DNA of 64,000 nt from positions 20,305,001-20,369,000 of the forward strand of contig OX344763.1 of assembly GCA_947034895.1 (NCBI GenBank), written 5' to 3'. The notes beneath the pieces are model-generated. The model saw only the letters and a program-made list of their open reading frames with translations, made no database searches and was not told the DNA's origin. Source of the DNA: Rhytidiadelphus loreus. Lineage: Eukaryota > Streptophyta > Bryopsida > Hypnales > Hylocomiaceae. Every line of letters starts with the position of its first letter. Position 1 is the first letter of the stretch. Below are positions 1-10,681 of this stretch, in pieces. The position numbers and the translations under genes were made by a program.

Positions 1-460
1 TGTCATCAATTTACTTTGAGTTAGCCTCACATTAACACAACTTCATTCATTTTAGCAATAGAAGTATGCAATTGGTATTGAGATCATTATGCATTGGATT
101 GGGCACAAGTGCACTTGGCTATGGGTTGGTAGAAACCTTGCAAGGACTATTTTTTTGATGTTGACAAACATGTCTATGGGCTTTCATGGGAAAATTAAGG
201 CGACAACCTTCTATAAATTTAAAGAAAATCATGTGATGTCCTGAAAAATTATTTTTTCAATTGTAATGTTGTTTCCTATTGCTTGTCTACCACTAAAATT
301 TATTCCCTTATTTTTCGGGTAGCAATATCATACTATAGTAGCCATTCTGCTCGTAATGGGGATCATTTACCTTACCACCAAAAGAAACAAAAAGAATTGC
401 CTGGTCTAGTATCCTGCACCAAAGAACAGTAGTTGCAGACAAATGGAAAGTTGTTGTGAG
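1..460 (+). other. 5'-most part of unit A, shared with unit D
   Basis: Non-coding. This stretch matches about 31805-32270 upstream of unit D base for base over long runs, including the AAATGG stretch near its end that follows GTTGCAGACA. In D the match runs on directly into the 5' block. Here it is interrupted after about 450 and resumes near 2200. It therefore marks the true left part of unit A, with later DNA inserted behind it. No open frame is convincing. Confidence 0.6.
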
Positions 461-905
461 GTAGCCAACCTATACCTGATCACCCTTCCATTCCTGACCT
501 ATAGACTGTTTTGTTCCCAATCATAGACTGTTATAATTCGCACAGTTCGAGAAGCAATCCTGGCAGATTATGATTGGTTGCAAGGCTGTGAATATTGCAA
601 TTGCCCTTAGTCAATTTTGCAATCAGCCTATATCACCATTGTAGGTTGAAGGAAATCTTTCACTAAAAAATTCATAGAAATTATGTTTTTTGTAATAAAA
701 TTTTGGAAAAATATGCAATCCTTCCAAATTCTATTTCTGGACATGAGAAAAATTTGGCACTCAGAAAACTTGCACTCCAAATATGCGTAATTGGTTAACC
801 CCAGACTGCCCAAGGACTGTTTTGGGTAAAAAACATCCTAGCTTTTGAAGTGCTATAAATCTAAACATGACTAAGTAATAAACATCTTAACCGTACAATC
901 ATGTA

Positions 906-1315
906 AGGTAGTGTGCTCATAAACCGTCACTTTAAGGGCTGATTTGCCTTTTTGACAGGGGTCCAAGGACAAAATGATTTTTAGATCATTTTTCAGAGAA
1001 AGAAAAATAGATGCAGAACCCAACACAAGTAGTTTCATATTTTTCCAAACATTTTTGAATTACTTATAAATTTTCAAAGATCCGGGTCATAGGCACCTAT
1101 TTGTGACCATAGGTGTCCCAAAATCTGTCCCCTTGTGACTTATAAAGAAATGTGCAGAAATCACAGCCAATGATTGGCTCTTACAATAAAAAAAACAATT
1201 ATTTTTGAATTCATTAACAGAGCAAACATGGCCATTCAAGGATCACCTTGCATCCATTCTATAGCTACCTACATGGCGATTTGAAGAAGAGGGGCGGTTT
1301 ATGAGCACACTACCT
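906..1315. mobile_element. MITE-like element with about 20-bp terminal inverted repeats
   Basis: The left end AGGTAGTGTGCTCATAAACC is the reverse complement of the right end finishing at 1315. Both ends are flanked by TA (904-905 and 1316-1317), as expected for a TA target duplication of Tc1/mariner type. The element is 410 bp with no coding capacity, so it would be non-autonomous. The superfamily call rests only on the TA flanks. Confidence 0.65.
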
Positions 1316-1649
1316 TAGTACACATGTTGTAGATGTCATGGATCAAATTTGAAGTCATTTGACCGTGTAGATTGCAAGATTATAATGTTTTAGAGTTGAA
1401 AAAGAATGCTGAAATTTTCCTAAAAACACATTTAGAGACCAAACTTGATTTCTAAACCTAATGAAATGAAAAAACTTTAAACTACAAAGTGATTCAAAAC
1501 CAGGATACAAACACAGTGGTGAAAAAAAATATCATTCAATTGACTCAATGTGTTTGCAAAATGGCTTGCAAATGTCAAAAATAGGCAAGAAAAGTTGCAA
1601 AAAACACATCTAGGACTGAACCTCCTTCTACTAAAATGCTTCTCAGTCA

Positions 1650-2120
1650 TTCATAAATTCTTGTATTGATATGAAAATTTAGCCACACAAACTAGACTAG
1701 AATGCGCAACTTTTACAAAAAATTATATTGAAAACAGACATTTTATGAAGAAGATACAAGCTGCCGAAGTTCACTATAGTCCATAAATGGCGGGATTTTG
1801 AATTTTGAATTGCTCCCAAACATTCAAAACAACTTGGATTGACATGAAAATTTCACCACAATAACTAGAATTAAAGGGAAACACAACCCAACAAATTTTA
1901 TTGAAATCGAACATTGGATGAAGGAGATACAAACCCCCGAAGTTGCAGCCATGAAGTGCACTTTGGTGAATCAAATTGAGCCTGTGCACTTTGATTGGCT
2001 TCCAAAAAATCTTTACCTCTTGGATTGATCTGAAAATTTTAACACACAAACTAGAAGAAAAGGCGCAACTTTTCCAACAAATTTTATTGAATTTGGACAT
2101 CGGATGCAAAAGTTACAGTA
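1650..2120. repeat. Three diverged tandem copies, period about 175-185 bp
   Basis: A pattern of TTGgATTGAtaTGAAAATTT, then CACAnnAACTAGA, then a CAACTTTT-like stretch, then ATTnTATTGAAnnnnGACAT recurs beginning near 1661, 1833 and 2020. The copies are clearly diverged, so this is an old local repeat. No function is suggested. Confidence 0.55.
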
Positions 2121-2199
2121 CTTTGAATTTAACTTAAAACTATGTGAGGACACTTTTTGTCCTCTTGGGCGGTCTAGAGTTAATCGGTGATCGGCTCCT

Positions 2200-4239
2200 A
2201 TAGTTGCAAGAGACGGGACCACTTACTGTGCTCCAAAGATTTCTCACGTAAGCTTCGTTGTGGTGTGGAAGCTTTTCTCCGGCCTGTGCGTGAGAGGGTT
2301 TGGTGAAGAAGGTGGCCTCCTTATGGTTTAGGATGTGGCCAACTCCAGTATGTTTTGAGCACAGTGTCTCTCGAACATCTCGGGCTGTCGGTAGCGTTGG
2401 AGGCAGCTTGTGTAACCATTCTACGACCCTGATCGTTTCCACCCTACTCGGAGGAAGCCATTGCGGGATCAGTATGCCAGTTCAAGGTAAGTTACGTGCG
2501 CCCGAGCTTGCTCCTCCTGACACAAGAGCAACAGCGTGAGAAATTTGGAATAGCATTCGTAGTGCAGCGCCTGGAATAATTGTTTTGTGAGTTTTCTTGC
2601 AATTGTTACAGGCGAGTTTTGGAGTTTTCTGTTTCTGCGTGTTGTAATTGTGTTCTTCCTTCGTTTTCCGTTCCTTATGAGCTGGATTAGATGATGTTTC
2701 CTCTGGCGTATGAGAGCTGTTAAACACTAGGACGGAACAATCCAGCGGTTAGAAATTGCGTCGGTGCTGGTGTGTCCAGAATGAAACCCTCGTCGGAGTA
2801 GCATAATGGCGAGAATGCGAAAAATGAACTCCATGGCGAGAGCGCGGTTGGAAAGGGATCCATGGTGCAGCTTGTGGAATATCTCTGTAGTGGAACTTAG
2901 TTGTTAGAAGGAGAAGGGGCAATGTTTAATTTTCGGTGGAGTTTGCCTTTTCTCTTCTCGCTATGGTGCTCCTGCTTGGGTCTGGTAGGTGAGCTCTCGT
3001 TGTCTTTGTATTTTGTAGAAACTGAAGTTTTCATTCTCTTATTCCAGATTTGAGAAGGCTAGAGTTCATAATGATTGACATTGTGCGATGGGATTGATTA
3101 TGCGTTTTTCTATATCTAGCATTGCTGCTCTCGGACATGGCTTATCCGCGTGAACTTCAATTTTAAAATGAAGTACCGAAAGTAGAGCAGGGTGATACCT
3201 TGTCCGAGCGACTTGGCCGGCGGCTTCACTGCTGTTTTTAAAGTTTTATCCATGTTACAGCCAAACCTGGCCTATTGCATTGGTCAACGATATGTCTATG
3301 TACTGTTTTTTACTTGCTGACGTGCTTCGTGAGAAAATCACAAGTTACCAAAATGTTTCGGATTTTGTTGAGGAGGAGCGATTTGACTAGTTTCTTGTCT
3401 GCCACCTGCATTGAGTCGTGTCTAGAAAGGAAGAGAAATGTCAGGGAGAGATTGGTATGCATATCGTTGGTGTTAATTTTGCTCTAAGGTGTGTGCTATT
3501 ATACTTCGATACCACCATCCCCTACTATACTCAGGGAACTTGAGATTTTCAGTTGAATCTGATGGTTCTTGATGATCACTAGTCTTGGCCCTTAGTGTGC
3601 TTAGTGCTTTGAGTCGAAGGTTGTGGGTGGTGGATTTTGCAGGCCGTGTTTCAATTTCGTTTTGGATTTGTCGCACCGGCATCGAAACTTGATAAGGTGA
3701 CAGGTTTTGCAGGTCAGACTTTCCTGTTTTTTCTTGACTGAATTCTGTCGATTGTTTCTTGTCTCAAGTTCACTATGGATAGTAACGTACAAGCGATTTT
3801 ATGCATTGCAGATTACTTCTTAGTGAGTTTTTAATAGGGCTCTGGCATTCGGTCCGGAAGTATGTAGTAGAGTCTATGCCAACAGTCAGAAGTGCTCTGT
3901 GTGGATCAGCCGTCTCCTATTTTGTTGTACTTGCTGTGACAGCCTTCTTGCTCAGTAGCACACACATCCATTTTAAACATTTTGAATCCCCCTTCTTTTT
4001 GTTGAATATGATGTGGGACTTGCGTAGGACGGGCGTTGGCACCCTCAGCAAGTGGTGGTCTAGTCTGTGGGTTGTGTTATGCGGTTTTGCGGTTTAGGCT
4101 GATCTACTAGAACCACTGATCAAAGTCGAAGAGTTGGTCTTTCCCAGAGATCCTGTGAGCATCACTCTTCACCGACCGTTTCCGCTGATTTGCATGCCGG
4201 ATTTGCACAGTCGAGTGAAGATGCCTGTGTGCTGATATC
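2200..4239 (+). promoter_or_regulatory. Unit A 5' block: probable promoter and 5'UTR exons
   Basis: GC-richer than its surroundings and conserved in all five units (B about 11810-13583, C 22742-24634, D 32270-34307, E 46310-48337). A strong donor (TTCAAG|GTAAGT at 2486/2487) is followed by a TTGTTACAG acceptor near 2611, giving a roughly 125-nt intron. Further donor-like sites (GATTG|GTATGC near 3450) and an acceptor (TTTTGCAG near 3641) are also conserved. Open frames here differ between units and contain stops, so I read it as transcribed leader rather than coding. Every unit that keeps exon a has an in-frame TGA 24 nt before the proposed ATG, which supports this. A captured gene fragment is an alternative. 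Confidence 0.45.
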
Positions 4240-5354
4240 ATGAGTGCCTGGCGTTCCAAGCCTTCTGTCGCTCGCGCTTCACCCCCGCTCTCTGGGCCAC
4301 TCTCATCGCCGACTGCCTCAGTACTCGCTCAGGAGACGAGGTATCGGCCCTCTATTCTTCATGAGTCTGTATGCAAGACCCCCGCGTGCCCCTCCTCCAT
4401 CAATCTTCCGTGCATTTATGAATCTCTGATCCTTGCGCTTCTCTCCGCAGGGATGGTGCAAGAGGTTCGTCTGGAGTACTGGCTTGTATCCCACCCAGTG
4501 AAGCAGCGGGTCCGCTTAGGAAGCGTTTGCGTTCTGCTTTACCTGGTAATGAGGAATGACTTGGGTGTTCCAAGTCTTTTGGACGCTTGGATATTTTGTT
4601 TTCTTGATGCCATTCTGGAGTTGGTGATTAGCAGAAATGTCCAACTCCTTGACATCGTTTTGGGGGTCGAATTTCCGGAGCTTTGTCTTGTAAAGCATCC
4701 ATCTTGCGTTTTGATGTTTGATTTCTTGTCCCTCATGGAGTATGTTGTTTGTTGATTGAGTCTTCTGATGCCGTGGTGAACCATTTTGCAGAGGATGGCG
4801 GGGATGCGAAGCTTATCAAGGATGTCGGCAATGTTGTTGTTCCTGATGCTGCGCTACTCAACGATGATGGTCAATTCCAGCTTGCAAGTGCAGTGCGTTT
4901 CACATCCTTGGACCTTCCCATTATGGAGCTCAGTTAATGATGGGAAATGAACACTGTGATCGCTTCTTTCCAACAAAATCGGAATTTCTTTGGATTTGGA
5001 AAACTGCCTTTGAATTGTAATTGATGCTGCTTAAGTCATGGAAGAAAACTTCGCCCTAGAGTTTTCAAGAGGTTTAAATCTAGATGGACAGGAAATTGAT
5101 TTTCTCAATCCTAGACCCTCGGGTATGGAATCTTTGAATTATAAGTGAAGTGGAGGAAAGGTTATTTGTAGGTTGTAGTTTGAGAGCAGTTTTCAACCTT
5201 GTTAGCATACAATATAACATGTCATGACGGTATCCAGTATTTGGATCAATGAACAGGAACCAGAGTCCCTGTTATTTTCATGCCAGCCCTTGGGAGCTGC
5301 AAGTGACATGGTGCTTGGTCCTTCTGGGAGCGCACATGGTGTGCAGCCCATGAG
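4240..5354 (+). CDS. Unit A N-terminal exons a-d (predicted)
   Basis: Exons a 4240-4340, b 4451-4545, c 4792-4892 and d 5257-5354. Exon a starts MSAWRSKPSVARASPP and is rich in Ser, Pro, Ala and Arg. It ends in phase 2 and joins DGARGSSGVLACIPP (exon b). Exon b ends in phase 1 and joins EDGGDAKLIKDVG (exon c). Exon c ends in phase 0 and joins EPESLLFSCQPLGAASD (exon d). Exon d ends in phase 2, exactly what the TIR exon needs. Donors are GTATCG, GTAATG, GTGCGT (weak) and GTATGC. Acceptors are CCGCAG, TTGCAG and AACAG. I do not recognise the family. The Ser/Arg-rich, acid-poor start could be an organellar transit peptide or simply disordered. Confidence 0.5.
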
Positions 5355-5739
5355 GTATGCTGTTGTTTTAAACCTTCAGGGAAAATTGTCAGTTTTCATT
5401 ACTGAATCTTTTTTCTCATAGATTGTAGTCTGTTCTTGCGGTGCATCATCATGTTAAGAAGTGGATCCTGGAGGTCAGTGTATGATCAGGCTCTATTGCG
5501 TCAAAGTAATAAATTAATTTTGAAGAAGGGATGTGGGTTGAGATTTATTATTTATATTGAAATAGTGACATATTAATGAATCATACGAAGGTGAAAACAC
5601 CCAGAATTATCAAATTAAGCAGTCTAGCATAATTAGTTGGGGTTACCTTTTCCAAGTTGAAACATGATTGTAGTACTAGCAACTGAAAATCATGAAGTTT
5701 TGGATTATCCTCTTTTTTGGACCAGGCATGTAATCACTA

Positions 5740-6148
5740 CTCCCTAGGCCTAAAACAGTAAACTGAGTTTCCGGTTCATTTTAATTTTTTTGTCCCAAAG
5801 TGTTCTTCTGGGGAGGGTGGTGGTAGTTCCGAGAGAAACAAGACGAACCTTGAATTAGAATGTGTAGAAAATAGTGAGATGCATCGATAATTTGTGTAGG
5901 TACGGTACATGGGCCTGGGAGAATACGTCATATAGTGAACAATTGAGCGGCCAATGGGGGCTCCATAAAAATGCTGTAAAATTTTCACTTTTGGCTATTT
6001 TGGAACTACACTTTAGAAAGGACTTTACAAAGTCAAATTTTGAAGACATTAGCAGTGCTCTGCGAAGCTGAGCTCAATTTTTTTTTTTAAATGTTATCAT
6101 CAACCTTAATTTGGAACATTTTGCCCAACAAAGTGGGAGGGAAGGGAG
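5740..6148. mobile_element. Stowaway-like MITE in intron d/TIR of unit A
   Basis: Begins CTCCCTAGGCCTAAAAC and ends GGGAGGGAAGGGAG, with TA on both sides. The CTCCCTCCG-type end with a TA target is characteristic of Stowaway (Tc1/mariner) MITEs. Copies sit at the same intron position in units C, D and E, so insertion predates the gene duplications. Confidence 0.6.
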
Positions 6149-6518
6149 TATGAATTTTCAAAGTGGAAGCTCCATAGACCACTAAAACTGCCACATAGGC
6201 TAGGTCATAAAACTGAAAATAAGGAGTCAACTAATCAGATTGTAATAAACAAATAGTTTAATTGCATTGTGGAGACACTTCCACAATAACTCTACTTGTC
6301 AACAATGGGTCCATGGATGGTTTGGGTTGTCTTCACTTTAGTTGAAATATAGGGAGGTCAATGGAGTATTGAATATGTCTCCAATTTTATTTAAACCTTA
6401 TCTTATTAGGCCTATTGTGATTATTGGACTTGGAAATTTCTTTTGAACTAAATTCATTGAATGAGCATGATTGCTCAATGCTTTGTGGTCTTTGGTGAAC
6501 TCATGTATTGTTTTGCAA

Positions 6519-7113
6519 CTTGTTTAAGTTGGATGGAGCCAAACATAAGGTATTTCTTAGTCACTCAGGAGCTCAAAAAGATTTTGTGGAGCAATTGTGT
6601 GTGGATCTTGAACGCATGGGATACTTCTTCCCCTTCTTTGATCAAAGGCACCATAGTTTGCCCAAAGGCGAGGATTTTGCACCTCTTATCATGGAAGCAA
6701 CTCGATTGTGTCATGTTGCGGTGATTGTATTGTCAGAAGAGTTTTTAAACTCCAAGTGGCCAATGATAGAGCTAGTCGAGTTTTATACTACTCAACAAGT
6801 TGCAGGAGGGAGTGGTGGCAAGTTGAAATTTCTCCCCTTGTTCTTCAAATTATCCATTGAAGAGGTGAAGGATGAGGGTCGTTGGATGCCTAAATGGAAA
6901 GAACATGTTGCTGGAGATGATCGAATTGACTTGTCTAAATGGAGTGCAACTGTGAAATCCTTATGCACATCAACTGGCTTGGTATTTGGAATGGTTGCAA
7001 CAAATGAGGTGGCTTATAGGAAGTGTGTCGTTAAGAGCATTTTCAAGTTGTCTCCTCCAGACTTGCTCTTTGGTAGCTTGGAAAGCATGGTTGGTTCAAG
7101 CCGAATGTGTGAG
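6519..7113 (+). pseudogene. Unit A TIR exon
   Basis: Encodes 198 residues starting LFKLDGAKHKVFLSHSGAQ. VFLSHSG corresponds to the first TIR strand and loop. SLPKGEDFAPLIMEA is the BB-loop region. NSKWPMIELVEF matches the WCLxEL motif, keeping the Glu that is the NADase catalytic residue in plant and SARM1 TIR domains. The tail ends MVGSSRMCE at a GAG|GTACTT donor. The frame is open throughout, but the acceptor AG is mutated to AA (6517-6518), so normal splicing into this exon should fail. Confidence 0.85.
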
Positions 7114-7474
7114 GTACTTCAGGTTTCTTGGTCTTGTAACTCTTGTTGAATGTTTGGTTGTGCATACGTCCACAATTTGTGTGCATAGATTTGTTGATGT
7201 ATAAGTCTTTTTTGGACTTCTATGTTCTTTTTGTTTCATGGTTTACTTTAGCAAATGATATGTTTGTGTAGAACTTGTAACATAAATTTCAGTGATTGTT
7301 TTTGTAGTTGATGTAGACTTCTTAATGTGGATATATATATATGTGTGTGAGAGTATGTGTGTTAGATTTATAAGTTTTGTTACTCTAATTCAATACATTC
7401 AAGGACCTTGAAGATCATTTAAGTTTTAGTTTGGTGATTCATGCTAAGAGTTGAAGTTTTGTTTTGATGTGTAG

Positions 7475-7726
7475 GGTGTGTCAACTCAATTTGTGGAGGA
7501 CACCACTGTTGGAGCAAGAGCGTTGGGAATATATGGAATGGCTGGGGTTGGCAAAACCATGTTGGCAAAAGCTTTGCATGATCACTTCTATGGAGAGTTT
7601 TTGGGAAAAGTATGCTATATTGACATGCGTAATGGGTCAAGAGCTCGGTGTCAAAAGTGTATGCTTAAGGTGCTTTGTGGATTTGAGAAGGATGTGGTGG
7701 CTTGCATTGGTGGCAATGTTGAAAAG
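7475..7726 (+). pseudogene. Unit A NB-ARC exon 1 (P-loop)
   Basis: 84 codons in phase 0, from a GTGTAG acceptor to an AAG|GTATGG donor. It contains Walker A GMAGVGKTMLAKAL and the RNBS-A region GKVCYIDMRNGSR. This is the ATP/ADP-binding half of the switch domain. No lesion is visible in this exon itself. Confidence 0.85.
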
Positions 7727-8962
7727 GTATGGTATTACTTCTTGTTTCCAATTTGATGAAGTGCTTGAAAGTGAAGTAGACTTTGAAATTTCAATTTTAA
7801 ATCACTTTGTTCAGAAATGAATTGCAACTTGAGTTGTAAAATAGTAATGCTAGTTTTGATTTCTTGTGATGTGGGGTATGAGGTATTAGAGATACTCTCA
7901 AAGTGATAGTCTCATGGAGAGTTTAGTGGGGGAAATTTGCCTTGCTGTAAAAGAAATGTGCATTAATTGGTTTGTTGTGCTTCATTACATAAGTGGTTGA
8001 TGGATGCACTTTTTTTAACCTATTCCTTTTGTAGGAGGTGCTTGAATACATTCTTAGTGAATGGTGTTGAATATTGCCTCATTTTAGTGTTTTTGACTTT
8101 TCTAATTAGAAAGAGCTTAATCCACAGATCATGATGTAGTAGTGTAATTTGATGTCATCTAGGTCCTTGCCCTTGATGTGAATTTGAGTTGTGAGAATGA
8201 AAACTTCTAAATATGAGCCAACAAATAAAATGAAGTGTCCTAAGAGTAGTTTTTACTTGAGTTTGAAGTTGTGGAGAATTTGTTAGAGTTCATAATCTTA
8301 ATATAACTTGATCTTTGGTTCTATTAACATGTAGTGTTGATTTTCTAACATTAAAGTGACATAGTCAATTAGTTTGTACTATGATCTACATTTTAAAGTG
8401 GGTATTGCCAAAACCACCATCATCAATATGTGTACATTTCCTAAGTGAATTTGTACTTGTGTGACTTAGAACATCCAAGCACCATAAAAACTTTGATGTC
8501 TTATAACTTTTGCATGAGGTATCCAAATGTCATTGTCTTTGGTGTGTTGCAACCTCCATTCACTTGCCATGAAAAAAATACAAAACTTTGATTAGTCTAA
8601 TAATAGTAACTATTTACGATACAATAGCAAAAAAAAGGTAGTTTGGAGGGTGCTTACCTTAGCATTCATCTATAGAGAGATTTTTTGATGCTTTTAGCAT
8701 ATTTTTTTGGAGATATGAACTTTTTCCTCTTTTCATATAGAAATTCACGATAGATTGAAAATTTTACATTAACATCTGAAATTTTGAGGTCATCAAGAAA
8801 GCAGATTATTACATCTCTACAAAATAACTTCATAAAATTTCAATCATATAGAGATGTAAAATTGGAGCATATTTGAAGAACTTTGAAGCATGACAAAATG
8901 GTCAATGATCTCTCCTTCTTTGATTAACAATCATCTCTATCATCTTGATGTGAATATGGCAA

Positions 8963-9628
8963 ATGTTGATGCAAATGAAAACATTTATGAAGCGGGAGCG
9001 TGTTTTTTTGGTAATTGACAATATTACTTATAATGCACATTTGTTGTAAGAAGTCCAAGACTATTTGACCATGGGATTCCATCCAGAGAGTAGAATCATG
9101 ATCACTTCAAGTAGCAAAGCAATTCTTGAAGATTTGTTACCCAACTTGAATTTGTACATACCAATGCCAACATTGATGGTTGAAGAAGCTAGAGCACTAT
9201 TTTTGAAACGTGCTGCTCCTATGAAGGCGATTTCGGAATTGACAAGTGATGAACACAATGTTCTTGAAATTTGTGTACAAAAATGTTGGTTTTCTTCCCA
9301 AGAGGGTGGATCATATCACCCTATGGCATTGACAGCATTGGCTGATTTCTTTTTTCGATTGGGTAGAGCAAAGGGGAATCAACTATTGGTTTGGAAGGAT
9401 CATCTTAAAAAGGATATGGACTTGGTGAAGGATGTATTGAAGTCTTCAAAAGATCTCCTTGGTATTTTGGGTTTGCAATTTAGCACCTTTGACTTTAGTG
9501 AAAAGTTGTTATTTTTGGACATTGCACTCTATTCTGGACATCGAATTAATAAGTTCAAGAGTAGTGGTGGTGATATTGGATGGCTTTGTCGACTTCATGA
9601 TGAGTCTTTGACGATTATTGGAAGCAAA
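8963..9628 (+). pseudogene. Unit A NB-ARC exon 2 (kinase-2 to MHD-like)
   Basis: 222 codons. Motifs in order: kinase-2 VFLVIDNI, RNBS-B SRIMITSSSKAIL, a PTLMVEEARALFLKR helix, the GLPL equivalent HPMALTALADFF, RNBS-D EKLLFLDIALYS and an MHD-like LCRLHDES. Donor is AAA|GTGAGT. A TAA at 9047-9049 and loss of the acceptor AG (8961-8962) disable it. The frame after the stop is fully open. Confidence 0.85.
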
Positions 9629-9865
9629 GTGAGTATCCCTCACCCTATTTGGGTTTTATTGAGGCTTCTAGATGTCAATTTGTGGGATTATTTAGGAAAA
9701 TGACATTTTGATTGTGCTTTCTAATGGCTTATTGGATTATGTAGGTACATTGTATGCACTTGCTAAGGCCTTTATGTTGTGTTTGGTGTCAATGACAAGT
9801 TGTAGTATGGAGATTTTTTTATCTCAATGTCTAATCCAAGAATGTGCATTTATCACTTGATGTAG

Positions 9866-10681
9866 TTGATGGATTTACAAAATTCCGGCATGATATATGA
9901 TTCCGGCATCATGGATTATGATGAGTGGTTTGACATCGAAGTGCCTTCTTTATATGAGGAGTTTGCTGAGTGGTATGCAACGGACCATAATATGAATGCT
10001 TGGGGTGTGTTTCAACTTGGAGGATTAGATTTGAGAGGTGGTTCCTCAACACCAATGAAATGTTGGTCAAATCTTATTAGGCTTTGCATTTCTCCTATGA
10101 CCCTTGCCAATGCACGGCTTGTTGCAAGCAAGAAAATGCATGAGTTGACCAATCTTGTGGTATTGCAACTTTCTGATTGTGACAATTTGACAATCTTGAA
10201 CTTGGAGGGGCTTCATTGCCTCCGTGAATTAGTACTCAATAGCCTTTCAAAATTGGTGACAATTACATTATTTGGGAATTCAAGCAAAGATGAGTATAAA
10301 GGCAACTATGATTCTTTGCAACATGTGCGACTAGTTGGTTTATATTCATTAGTTCACATGCCTAGCTTGAGCCCATGCACCTCTTTGCATTCAATTGCTT
10401 TAGAGCATTGCAATAAAGTTATAAATTTGGAAGGAGTAGATTGTCCATGCGTGAAGGGCTTGATAGTTTGGAGTGAGTCTATACACCAATTTCCAAGGTT
10501 ACTAGATTTGGATTGTTTACAATCTTTGGAGGATCTTTCTATTTGTGTTCATAGTGACATTGATGGGTTTTTAGCAATCTGGAGGCCAAGGGTAGATGAG
10601 ATTGATATAGGTGTAGAAGTTGCCATGAAAGGTGAAGGGCCTTGTGCTAAGCTTCTTGAGGGGTTGCGTCTACTTTTTTGA
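9866..10681 (+). pseudogene. Unit A leucine-rich repeat exon
   Basis: Starts LMDLQNSGMIYDSG after a GATGTAG acceptor, in phase with the K that ends the previous exon. From about residue 90 it shows irregular LRRs (LTNLVVLQLSDCDNLTILNL, then LRELVLNSLSKLVTITL, then LQHVRLVGLYSL). Ends at TGA 10679-10681. In units C and E the equivalent frame continues through an acidic tail ending DEFDGDDPF-like residues, traces of which persist downstream here. Confidence 0.85.

Larger units (their letters stand above)
461..2199. other. Unit A-specific insertion, about 1.7 kb, non-coding
   Basis: Absent at the equivalent position of unit D (near 32265-32285). It holds a short inverted-repeat element (906-1315) and three diverged tandem copies of a roughly 175-bp unit (about 1655-2120). 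I see no convincing gene. The short open frames on either strand have no recognisable motif. The ends of the insertion could not be fixed to the base. Confidence 0.5.
4240..10681 (+). pseudogene. Unit A: TIR-NB-ARC-LRR receptor gene, decayed
   Basis: Eight predicted exons: 4240-4340, 4451-4545, 4792-4892, 5257-5354, 6519-7113, 7475-7726, 8963-9628 and 9866-10681. The product would be an intracellular TNL-type immune receptor with a TIR signalling domain, nucleotide-binding switch and leucine-rich repeats, preceded by about 130 extra residues. Lesions: the acceptor before the TIR exon reads GCAA instead of the GCAG of other units. The acceptor before the second NB exon reads GGCAA instead of GGCAG. 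A TAA stop sits at 9047-9049, where the other units have CAA. A TGA at 10679-10681 ends the protein about 40 residues before the position used in unit E. Introns of 361 and 1236 nt (7114-7474, 7727-8962) hold nothing else I recognise. Confidence 0.75.

Noticed and set aside
2140..2442. Minus-strand frames in the 5' blocks (for example METIRVVEWLHKLPP)
   Set aside because: Repeated in several units only because the DNA is duplicated. The frames shift between units and no domain is recognisable. The plus-strand splice signals explain the conservation better.
4240..4755. Continuous 171-codon frame through exons a, b and following introns
   Set aside because: Open through presumed introns in A and C, but broken in E and ending early in D. 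The spliced model keeps phase across all units and joins the TIR exon, so it is preferred.
7330..7360. Short TA/TG microsatellite in the TIR-NB intron
   Set aside because: Ordinary simple repeat, also present with different length at 27624, with no sign of function.
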